From Stenotrophomonas maltophilia (lineage in GTDB: Bacteria; Pseudomonadota; Gammaproteobacteria; Xanthomonadales; Xanthomonadaceae), in NCBI RefSeq assembly GCF_002799245.1, contig NZ_NEQV01000004.1:434001-498000 (forward strand): DNA of 64,000 nt. Reading direction: 5' to 3'. The translations under genes and the position numbers were made by a program. The stretch's first letter is position 1. Each line of letters opens with the position of its first letter. The notes under the pieces were generated by a model. That model was not told the DNA's origin, ran no database searches, and worked only from the letters and a program-made list of their open reading frames with translations. Positions 15,547-23,356 of the stretch are shown here, piece after piece.

Positions 15547-16144
15547 CCGTCTTCGTACGATCCGCCTGTACGGCAAGCTGGGTGCGCGCTTCGGGCGCAG
15601 GTTCCGGCTGGCGGTGAACAGCCCGGCCGAGGCCGTGCATGCGCTGTGCACGATGCTGCCGGGATTCCAGCAGTACCTGATGGGTGCCAAGGCCAAGGGC
15701 ATGGAGTTTGCCGTGTTCAACGGCCGGCAGAACCTGTCCCGCGATCAGCTGCACGACCCGCCGGGGCAGGATGACATCCGCATCGCGCCGGTGATGGTGG
15801 GCAGCAAGCGGGGAGGCGTGCTGCAGACGATTGCGGGTGTCGTCATGGTCGTGGTCGGCGTCATCATGCTTTACACGCCGCTTGCGGCATACGGTCCGAA
15901 TGTCATCGTCGCCGGTGCCAGCATGATCGCTGGCGGTGTCGTGCAGATGCTATCGCCTCAGCCCAAGGGCCTGGGCGCCAAAGACACACCGGACAACGCC
16001 CCCAGCTACAGCATGAACGGCACTGTCAACACACAGGCGCAAGGCAATCCCGTACCGGTCGCCTATGGCGGCCATGACAGCAAGGGCATGTTCATCGGCT
16101 CGGCCGTGATCAGCGGCGGCATCCTGGCGGAGGACCAGTTTTGA
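15539..16144 (+). CDS. phage tail assembly protein I
   Basis: The 201-residue protein has a ubiquitin-like N-terminal part (IRLYGKLGARFGRRF), followed by two hydrophobic Gly/Val-rich segments (about residues 95-145) and a polar C-terminus (GNPVPVAYGG). This is the layout of lambda gpI-family tail assembly proteins, which act with gpJ and gpK at the tip but are not found in mature tails. The start at 15539 overlaps gene K; its end overlaps the TTG start of J by 4 bp. Confidence 0.86.
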   Translation: MTDRLRTIRLYGKLGARFGRRFRLAVNSPAEAVHALCTMLPGFQQYLMGAKAKGMEFAVFNGRQNLSRDQLHDPPGQDDIRIAPVMVGSKRGGVLQTIAGVVMVVVGVIMLYTPLAAYGPNVIVAGASMIAGGVVQMLSPQPKGLGAKDTPDNAPSYSMNGTVNTQAQGNPVPVAYGGHDSKGMFIGSAVISGGILAEDQF

Positions 16145-19100
16145 ACCAGATCACTCATTCCACGCCGCGTACGCGCGGTGCATCGGCTCCCCTGCTGGCG
16201 GGTGCGAAGAAGGGCAGCAGCAATGCGCGGACCCCGGTCGAAACCGCCGACAGCCTGCACTCGATGGCGGTTGCCCGCATCATCGACCTGGCCAGCGAAG
16301 GCGAGATCCGCGGCCTGGTCGCCGGCAGGCAGTCGATCTACCTGGACCAGGTGCCGATCGAGAATCCGGACGGCACGCTGAATTTCTCCGGCGTGGACGT
16401 GCAGACGCGTTCCGGCACCCAGGACCAGGAGCACATCAGCGGCTTCCCGTCCATCGAGAACGAAGTCGGCGTCAACGTCGAGCTGCGCAGCGATGCGCCG
16501 GTGGTGCGCACCGTATCCGGTGCCGACCTGTCGGCCGTCCGTATCCGCTTCGCGGTGCCGGCGCTGCAGAAGACCAACACCGAGAACGGTGACACCGAAG
16601 GCTACCGGATCATGTATGCGGTGGATCTGTCCACCGACGGTGGCCCGTTCAGCACGGTGCTGACCGATGCCTTCAGTGGCAAGACCACCACCCAGTACGA
16701 GCGCAGCCGCCGCATCGATCTGCCTGCCGGTAGCCAGTGGCAGGTGCGTATCCGCCGTCTGACCGCCAACGCCAACAGCAGCACCATCGCCGATACCATC
16801 AACGTGCTGTCGATGACCGAGATCATCGATGCCAAGCTGCGCTATCCGAACTGCGCGCTGGCGGCGGTGCAGGTCGACGCCAGCCAGTTCCAGAACATCC
16901 CCACCCGGTCCTACCAGCTCTGGGGGCGCATCGTGCGCATCCCCTCCAACTACGATCCACTCAGTCGTCTCTACAGCGGCGTGTGGGACGGTACCTTCAA
17001 GAGCGGGTGGACCAACAACCCGGCGTGGGTGTTCTTCGACATCGTCACCAACGATCGCTTCGGGCTGGGCCATCGTGTTCCGCTGGACTGGGTGGACAAG
17101 TGGCGGCTGTACCAGATCGCGCGCTACTGCGATGAACTGGTCAGCGACGGCCAGGGCGGCAAGGAGCCGCGCTTCACCTGCAGCCTGTACCTGCAGACCC
17201 GCGCCGAGGCCTATCGCGTGCTGCAGGACATCGCCACCATGTTCCGCGGCATCAGCTTCTATGCGGCGGGGCAGGTGATGGCCTCGGCCGACATGCCCAA
17301 GGACCCGGTGCTGACCTACAGCCAGGCCAACGTCATCGAAGGGCGCTTCCACTATGCGGGCAGCAGCCGCACGGCGCGGCACACGGTGGCGCTGGTGTCG
17401 TGGATCGATCCGGACGACTTCGGCCGGCAGAAGGTCGAGGTGGTGCAGCATCTGCCCGGCGTGGCCCGCTACGGCATCAACCAGACCGAAGTGACGGCGG
17501 TGGGCTGCCATTCGCGTTCGCAGGCGCAGCGCGTGGGCAACCATATCCTGCATACCGAAATGCTGGAAACAGAGACCATCAGCTTTTCGGTGGGATTGGA
17601 TGCACTGGGCTGCATGCCTGGTGATGTGATCCAGGTGGCCGACCCGAACCGCGCCGGCCGCCGCAATGCCGGTCGCATCCGCAGTGCAGGTACACGCAGC
17701 CTGGTGCTGGACCGCATGCCGGAACAGGTCGCTGCCGGTGACACCCTGCGTGCCACCCTGCCCAGCGGGCAGACCGAAGCACGCACGGTGCAGTCGGTGG
17801 ACGGCGAGACGGTGACCGTCACCGCGCCGTGGTCGGCGCTGCCGGTCGCGCAGTCGGTGTGGGCGCTGGAATCGCCGGAGCTGGCCCTGCAGCACTATCG
17901 CGTGCTGTCGATCAGCGAGGGCGACGAGCTGACCTACCAGATCACCGCGCTCAAGCACGTGCCGGGCAAGTACGCGGCCATCGACGATGGCACGCGCCTG
18001 GAGCAGCCGCCGATCAGCATCATCCCGCCCAGCGTGCAGCCGGCACCGGCCAACGTGCGGATGGCCTCGCATGTGGTGGTGGACCAGGGCATCGCCACCT
18101 CCGTGCTCACCATCGAGTGGGATGCCGCGGACAAAGCGATCGGCTATGACGTGGAATGGCGGCGTGGTGATCTCAACTGGGTCCGCGCTGGCCGCGTCGG
18201 GACGCAGAGCCTGGAGGTGCGGGGCGTCTACGCAGGCGAGTACCTGGCCCGCGTACGCGCGGTCAATGCGCTGGGCGCGGTGTCGCAGCCGACGCTCAGT
18301 GTGCTCACCACCATTGAAGGAAAGACGACGCCGCCACCCTCGCTGGCATCGTTGACCAGCACCGCTCGCCCCTTCGGCATCGCACTGTCCTGGGGTTTCC
18401 CCGCAGGTGCAACCGATACTGAAAGGACCGAGCTCTGGTACAGCACCGGCCCCAATCGCGAGAGCGCGATCAAGCTGGGCGATTTCGCCTATCCGCAGGC
18501 CCAGCATCAGATGAACGGCCTGGCCGCTGGCGCGCGCTTCTGGTTCTGGGGTCGGCTGGTGGACCGAAGTGGCAACATCGGCCCGTGGTACCCGGCGCAA
18601 GCCGGGGTGATGGGTGAATCGAGCAGCAACCCGGACGACTACGACGCTTACTTTGCCGGCCGCATCAACGAAAGCGCGCTGGGGCAACAGCTGAAGGGCA
18701 AGATCGAGCGCGTCACCGAGGTGTTGCCGCTGGTCTGGGATGCCTCGGCAACCTACACCCCGGGCCAGACCGTCATTCATGACGGCCGGATCTGGAGCTG
18801 GCAGGGCACTGCCGCAGGCAATGAAACGCCGCCGGGCAGCCACTGGAAGAACATCGGTGATGCCATCGCCGAGGCGGGCGCCATCGTTGGCCGTGTCGAC
18901 CAGCTGGAAATGGACGTGACCGACGTCGATGGCAAGGTGGCCGCGCAGGGGCAGAAGGTCGATGGCCTGTTCGCCCAGGTCAGCGATCACAGTGCCGGTG
19001 AGGAGGACTACAACGTCGGCGAGAACGATGTCAGCGCCGGCGCCATCACCGTCTACAGCGTGATGGCCGAAAAGGATGCGGCACTGGCCAAGCGCGTGGA

Positions 19101-19629
19101 TACAGTCGAAGCGTCCATCGACGGTGTACCCGGCAAGATCGAAGGCGTCAGTGCGGCGGTCCAGCAGGTCTCGCAGGCCGTGGTCAACCTGGATGGCAAG
19201 GTCAGCGCGACCTATACGGTCAAGGCGCAGATCACCAGCGCCGGGCAGATCTACATGGCCGGCATGGGTCTGGGTGTCGAGCAGCAGCCGGATGGCAGCT
19301 ACCAGAGCCAGATCCTGATGCAGGCCGATCGCTTCGCGCTGATCAACGAGAGAAACGGACAGATCACCACGCCCTTCGTGGTCGAGAACGGCCAGACCTT
19401 CATCAGCCAGGCATTGATCGGAAACGGCAGGATCCAGAACGCGATGATCGGCGATTTCATCCAGTCCAATGCGGTGGGTGCGAGAGGGCAGCCACGCTGG
19501 CGGTTGGACAAGAGCGGCGCGATGACCATGACCGGTCCCGACAATGGCGGCTATCTGACCATCGTCAACAATGTGATCCAGGTATTTGATGCAGCAGGAA
19601 CGCTGCGCGTGCAGATGGGGGTGTGGTGA
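16141..19629 (+). CDS. tail tip / host specificity protein J
   Basis: This 1162-residue protein is homologous to lambda gpJ, the central tip protein that contacts the host. The start is a TTG overlapping gene I. The N-terminal two thirds hold the conserved hub region (IIDLASEGEIRGLV, then the DIVTNDRFGLGH stretch). Fibronectin type III-like segments lie around residues 630-830, followed by a helical region and a C-terminal domain (about 1000-1162) that resembles the DUF1983-type end of gpJ proteins. Intact and long, it argues that the particle still has a working tip in addition to the six fibre-type proteins. Confidence 0.9.
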   Translation: MNQITHSTPRTRGASAPLLAGAKKGSSNARTPVETADSLHSMAVARIIDLASEGEIRGLVAGRQSIYLDQVPIENPDGTLNFSGVDVQTRSGTQDQEHISGFPSIENEVGVNVELRSDAPVVRTVSGADLSAVRIRFAVPALQKTNTENGDTEGYRIMYAVDLSTDGGPFSTVLTDAFSGKTTTQYERSRRIDLPAGSQWQVRIRRLTANANSSTIADTINVLSMTEIIDAKLRYPNCALAAVQVDASQFQNIPTRSYQLWGRIVRIPSNYDPLSRLYSGVWDGTFKSGWTNNPAWVFFDIVTNDRFGLGHRVPLDWVDKWRLYQIARYCDELVSDGQGGKEPRFTCSLYLQTRAEAYRVLQDIATMFRGISFYAAGQVMASADMPKDPVLTYSQANVIEGRFHYAGSSRTARHTVALVSWIDPDDFGRQKVEVVQHLPGVARYGINQTEVTAVGCHSRSQAQRVGNHILHTEMLETETISFSVGLDALGCMPGDVIQVADPNRAGRRNAGRIRSAGTRSLVLDRMPEQVAAGDTLRATLPSGQTEARTVQSVDGETVTVTAPWSALPVAQSVWALESPELALQHYRVLSISEGDELTYQITALKHVPGKYAAIDDGTRLEQPPISIIPPSVQPAPANVRMASHVVVDQGIATSVLTIEWDAADKAIGYDVEWRRGDLNWVRAGRVGTQSLEVRGVYAGEYLARVRAVNALGAVSQPTLSVLTTIEGKTTPPPSLASLTSTARPFGIALSWGFPAGATDTERTELWYSTGPNRESAIKLGDFAYPQAQHQMNGLAAGARFWFWGRLVDRSGNIGPWYPAQAGVMGESSSNPDDYDAYFAGRINESALGQQLKGKIERVTEVLPLVWDASATYTPGQTVIHDGRIWSWQGTAAGNETPPGSHWKNIGDAIAEAGAIVGRVDQLEMDVTDVDGKVAAQGQKVDGLFAQVSDHSAGEEDYNVGENDVSAGAITVYSVMAEKDAALAKRVDTVEASIDGVPGKIEGVSAAVQQVSQAVVNLDGKVSATYTVKAQITSAGQIYMAGMGLGVEQQPDGSYQSQILMQADRFALINERNGQITTPFVVENGQTFISQALIGNGRIQNAMIGDFIQSNAVGARGQPRWRLDKSGAMTMTGPDNGGYLTIVNNVIQVFDAAGTLRVQMGVW

Positions 19630-19907
19630 TGCCAGTAGGAATCCAGGTCTTCAACGCTGATGGCAGTCTGGGCTATGACCCGCAAGGCAGGTTGTTTCGC
19701 GTGCTTGCAAGCATCCAGTACAGCACGGTCGACGGCAGCGCAGCCTTCTCCCGGCAACCGGAAGATACCGACCTGACGGCGGTTGCCCGTGGCAGGTATG
19801 CCCCGGAATTCTCCATTGACGTGGCCTCCGGCATTGTCAGCTGGCGCCATGTCAATGTTCCCGCCAAGGACCGCTATCCCGGTATCGTCGAAGTATGGGC
19901 CCGCTGA
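19629..19907 (+). CDS. small tail-tip-associated protein of unknown function
   Basis: A 92-residue protein whose ATG overlaps the J stop (TGATG). It starts MPVGIQVFNADGSLGYD and is beta-rich with no Cys. I do not recognise a family. Its coupling to J, and the similarly patterned start of the next protein, suggest that both decorate or cap the tail tip. No membrane segment is seen, so a holin is unlikely. Confidence 0.6.
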   Translation: MPVGIQVFNADGSLGYDPQGRLFRVLASIQYSTVDGSAAFSRQPEDTDLTAVARGRYAPEFSIDVASGIVSWRHVNVPAKDRYPGIVEVWAR

Positions 19908-19908
19908 C

Positions 19909-20586
19909 ATGACTGCAGGAATCAAGATCATCAACGACTGGGGCACCGTATTGATCGACGATGCCTTCCCGACACTCGCCATGCTGGCGCAAGGCACCAC
20001 CACGCTGGATGGCGAGGGGAGCGGGTACATCGGCAACCATGCTGGCATGGTGGCCGTGCGTTCGACCTCGGTGGTCGGAAGCCAGCACTTCAACGAGATC
20101 GACGGATATCCGGCTGGGTTGTACCTGTTCGGACCTCCCGGCGCGGTGGTGCAGTGGTATGTGTACGCGCCGCCGCAGGAGCCACCGAGCAATTTTGGCC
20201 TGATCATCCGTGACGGTGCCGGCCGGCTGATGTTCGATGCAGGCAGAAAAGCTGCGCGTGTGGCTGGCCTCCGCTCTGCATCGACACGGCCTGGCTGGCA
20301 GGGGAGTGCCCAGTTTGATCCGGGACGTGCCTGGGCAGTGATGCCCTTGGTCTACGCGTACGATTCGGTGAACACGTTCCAGCGATGGGGCGATCCACAG
20401 GAGTACCTGCAACACGAGGACGTAAGTGTTTCCGGAGCGGCGATCAACGGTGGAGCCATCACCTTCGGGATGACGCGGACGGCGCGGCGCACTTACGGTC
20501 CCTACTACGGACTACCTCTCCCCACCCGGTTCACCTATACCGGGAACAATGCAGCTCTCGCGGTGCTTGATGTAACCGGCTACTAG
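19909..20586 (+). CDS. last gene of the tail cluster, unknown, probably structural
   Basis: A 225-residue protein beginning MTAGIKIINDWGTVLID; the KIINDWGTV-type opening (cf. IQVFNADGSLG in the preceding gene) recurs in phage tip-accessory proteins. It is rich in Gly, Tyr and Trp (GPPGAVVQWYVYAPP, YGPYYGLPL) and predicted all-beta. There are no enzyme motifs or membrane segments. One base separates it from the previous stop, and a strong hairpin follows its own stop by 29 bp, so it ends the operon. Confidence 0.6.
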   Translation: MTAGIKIINDWGTVLIDDAFPTLAMLAQGTTTLDGEGSGYIGNHAGMVAVRSTSVVGSQHFNEIDGYPAGLYLFGPPGAVVQWYVYAPPQEPPSNFGLIIRDGAGRLMFDAGRKAARVAGLRSASTRPGWQGSAQFDPGRAWAVMPLVYAYDSVNTFQRWGDPQEYLQHEDVSVSGAAINGGAITFGMTRTARRTYGPYYGLPLPTRFTYTGNNAALAVLDVTGY

Positions 20587-20615
20587 TGCAGACCACGCGT
20601 CGGTCGGGAAACAGC

Positions 20616-20646
20616 GGCGCGGGCGGCCATTTGAGCCGCCCGCGCC
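20616..20646. terminator. strong hairpin ending the tail operon
   Basis: GGCGCGGGCGGC and GCCGCCCGCGCC form a perfect 12-bp stem around a 7-base loop, with no clear T-run. It lies between the last tail gene and sulP and marks the right border of the tail cluster. Confidence 0.55.
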
Positions 20647-20808
20647 GTTCCCGTAGACTGCGCGCCTCCTACGTATCGACGCCCGCCTGCAGTGATCACG
20701 CCACCCTGACCCTTGCCGCCCATCGGCAGCCGGCCCGCCCGGCTCAGGAACCCGTGTCTTTCCACTGCAGCGCCATGCGGCCACGCCCGCGTGCGTGCGG
20801 AGTTTTCC

Positions 20809-22263
20809 ATGCAAACGTCCTACCCCCTGCGCCAGCAATGGCTCGGCAACATCCGTGGTGATCTGCTGTCCGGCATGGTCGTCGCCCTGGCCCTGATTCC
20901 CGAGGCCATCGCCTTCTCGCTCATTGCCGGCGTCGACCCCAAGGTCGGCCTGTACGCCGCGTTCTCCATCGCGGTGATCACCGCCATCGCGGGCGGCCGG
21001 CCGGGCATGATCTCCGCTGCTACCGGTGCGATGGCGCTGGTGATGGTCGATCTGGTCAAGGACCACGGCCTGCAGTACCTGTTTGCCGCCAGCATCCTGG
21101 CTGGCCTGCTGCAGGTGCTGGCCGGCGTGTTCAAGCTCGGTTCGCTGATGCGCTTTGTCTCGCGCTCGGTCATCACCGGCTTCGTCAACGCGTTGGCGAT
21201 CCTGATCTTCCTGGCGCAGATGCCCGAGCTGATCGGTCGCGGCCCGGCCGTCTACGTACTGTGTACCGCCGCGTTGGCGATCATCTACCTGCTGCCGCGC
21301 CTCACCCGCGCCGTGCCGTCGCCGCTGGTGGCCATCGTCGTGCTCACCGCCATAGTGATCGGCTTCGATGTGGAGGTGCGCAGCGTGGGTGACATGGGCC
21401 AGCTGCCGGACAGCCTGCCGCACTTCCTGCTGCCCGATGTGCCGCTCACCTGGGAAACGCTGCGCATCCTGCTGCCGGTGTCGGCCACGCTGGCCGTGGT
21501 CGGCCTGCTCGAATCGATGATGACGCTGCAGATCGTCGAGGACATCACCGAGACGCCCAGCCAGCGCAACCGCGAATGCGTCGGGCAGGGCGTGGCGAAT
21601 ACGGTGACCGGTTTCCTCGGCGGCATGGCGGGCTGCGCGATGATCGGCCAGTCGGTGATCAACGTGACCTCCGGTGGCCGTGGTCGCCTGTCCTGCCTGG
21701 TGGCCGGCGTGCTGCTGCTGGTGCTGGTGGTGTACGGCAGCGACCTGGTGCGGCAGATCCCGATGGCCGCGCTGGTGGCAGTGATGATCATGGTCAGCAT
21801 CGGCACCTTCAGCTGGCGCTCGTTGCGCGACCTGCGCACGCATCCGCGCAGTTCATCTGCGGTGATGCTGCTGACCGTGGTGGTCACCGTGGCCACCCAC
21901 GATCTGGCCAAGGGCGTGCTCAGTGGCGTGCTGCTGTCGGCGCTGTTCTTCGCGCGCAAGGTTGGCCGCATGCTGGATGTGCGGCGCGAGGACGCTGGAG
22001 ACATGCAGGTCTACCGCGTACGTGGCCAGGTGTTCTTCGCCTCGGCCGGCCAGCTCGGCGCCGCGTTCGATTACCAGCACGTGGCGCCGAAGGTGCAGAT
22101 CGACCTGCGCGACGCCCATCTGTGGGACCTGACGGCTGTGGCTGCACTGCAGCGCGCGCAGGAAAAGCTGGCCGCGCAGGGTGCCGGGGTGACGGTGGTG
22201 GGCCTCAATGCGGCCAGCCAGACGTTGATCGAACAGGTAGGCGGGCGCGCTGGCGGGCACTGA
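20809..22263 (+). CDS. SulP family inorganic anion transporter with STAS domain
   Basis: This 484-residue inner-membrane protein has about 10-12 hydrophobic segments followed by a cytoplasmic STAS domain from about residue 395 ([14 protein letters not shown], then [19 protein letters not shown]). The SulP signature region ([23 protein letters not shown]) is present. Family members carry sulphate, bicarbonate or dicarboxylates, and the substrate cannot be read from sequence. The ATG at 20809 is chosen because the membrane part begins just after it. It is the first chromosomal gene to the right of the tail cluster. The 160-bp leader contains two small hairpins but no riboswitch I recognise. Confidence 0.87.
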   Translation: MQTSYPLRQQWLGNIRGDLLSGMVVALALIPEAIAFSLIAGVDPKVGLYAAFSIAVITAIAGGRPGMISAATGAMALVMVDLVKDHGLQYLFAASILAGLLQVLAGVFKLGSLMRFVSRSVITGFVNALAILIFLAQMPELIGRGPAVYVLCTAALAIIYLLPRLTRAVPSPLVAIVVLTAIVIGFDVEVRSVGDMGQLPDSLPHFLLPDVPLTWETLRILLPVSATLAVVGLLESMMTLQIVEDITETPSQRNRECVGQGVANTVTGFLGGMAGCAMIGQSVINVTSGGRGRLSCLVAGVLLLVLVVYGSDLVRQIPMAALVAVMIMVSIGTFSWRSLRDLRTHPRSSSAVMLLTVVVTVATHDLAKGVLSGVLLSALFFARKVGRMLDVRREDAGDMQVYRVRGQVFFASAGQLGAAFDYQHVAPKVQIDLRDAHLWDLTAVAALQRAQEKLAAQGAGVTVVGLNAASQTLIEQVGGRAGGH

Positions 22264-22420
22264 CGTTCAGGCGTCCGGCTTCTGCGACAACGTGCACGCA
22301 TTCTGAATCCAGTCAGGCATCTGAAATCCATGCTGTCGTAGCATTGCCCGCGTGATGGGGCCGATGGACGGCCCCTCCCTGCCAGCACGATGCTGGCGAC
22401 ACGCAAGGGAGAAGCAGGCA

Positions 22421-23296
22421 ATGCAGGCAACAGGCGCGCTTGGGCGCAACGTACGGGTCGGCTTCGGCCGTGGGTATTGGAAGGTGCTGGCCCTGTGCCT
22501 GGCACTTGCCGCATGCCAGGCACCTTCTTCCCAGGCAGCGGCCGAAGCGGCTGCGCCCGCGTCGATCGCCGCGACATCGCCGGTAGCGTCCCCCGGCCCG
22601 GCATCCGCAGATTCCCCACGGTACCCGGATACGTCCTATACCGAAGGTCGGCTGCGTCCCGCCTATGGCTGGTGTGTGGATGGGGTGGAGGATGCAGGCA
22701 AGCTCCAGGCCTGTGGCAAGGACGAACTCGCTTACCAGGAAGGGCGCCTCGAACAGGCGGCCAGCAAGGCGGTGGCTGGGCTCGACGCCGCTGCCCGGAC
22801 CGCGTTCCAGGCCACCCAGGCGAGCTGGCGCAGCGATACAGACCGCTATTGCCGCCAGGCCCCCAACGGCAGCGTGCAGCAGCTGCAGGTCGCGCAGGAA
22901 TGCCGCCTGTACCGTGTCGCCAATCGTGCCGACCAGCTGCTGGCGCAGAGCGCGCCGCCGGATACCTCGTATACCCAGGCAACGCTGCGTCCGGAGTACA
23001 CCCGTTGCGTGCAGGACGCCCGCGGCCTCGACGACCAGCTGGAAGCCTGTGATGCGGCCGAGCTCAGCCATCACAAGGCGTTGCTGGAAGCACAGGTCGC
23101 GCGACTGATGGACAGCCCCGATGGCCCGGCCAAGGACCGCTGGATGGACGAGCAGGCCAACTGGGTCGCAGACACCGAAAAGCGCTGTGCGCCTGCCAGC
23201 GACCATGTGGGGCCGATGCTGGATGCACAGTCGTGCCGCATCAACCGGTATGCCAACCGCGCCGTCGAGCTGCACGCGCGCGTGCTGACGCCCTGA
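22421..23296 (+). CDS. LprI-like lipoprotein, probable immunity protein for the adjacent T4SS effector
   Basis: The 291-residue precursor has a lipoprotein signal (LALCLALAAC, Cys about residue 34). Two tandem repeats of about 90 residues follow, each opening with a DTSYT motif and keeping spaced Cys and Trp residues (RP-Y-W/RCV, then W--D----C). This is an LprI/DUF1311-like lysozyme-inhibitor layout. GGGAGAAG precedes the ATG at 22421. The XVIPCD effector gene starts 60 bp downstream on the same strand. In xanthomonads, periplasmic lipoproteins next to X-Tfe effectors neutralise them, so immunity is a strong inference from context. Confidence 0.75.
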   Translation: MQATGALGRNVRVGFGRGYWKVLALCLALAACQAPSSQAAAEAAAPASIAATSPVASPGPASADSPRYPDTSYTEGRLRPAYGWCVDGVEDAGKLQACGKDELAYQEGRLEQAASKAVAGLDAAARTAFQATQASWRSDTDRYCRQAPNGSVQQLQVAQECRLYRVANRADQLLAQSAPPDTSYTQATLRPEYTRCVQDARGLDDQLEACDAAELSHHKALLEAQVARLMDSPDGPAKDRWMDEQANWVADTEKRCAPASDHVGPMLDAQSCRINRYANRAVELHARVLTP

Positions 23297-23356
23297 TCCA
23301 CCGTCGCCAGAAGGCGATTGCACCCGGTCATTCCTCCACGGACAAGGAAGTGAGAC

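Noticed and set aside
16063-18990. A 975-codon open frame antisense to gene J, and similar long antisense frames at 660-3056 and 22313-24877
   Set aside because: High G+C leaves few stops on the opposite strand. The products are His/Arg/Pro-rich with no domain, while the plus-strand genes have clear families.
1865-20586. Ordinary complete prophage or gene transfer agent
   Set aside because: No terminase, portal, protease, capsid, integrase, repressor or replication genes, although both borders are inside the window.
20647-20808. Riboswitch upstream of sulP
   Set aside because: Two small hairpins are visible but no conserved aptamer pattern that I know.
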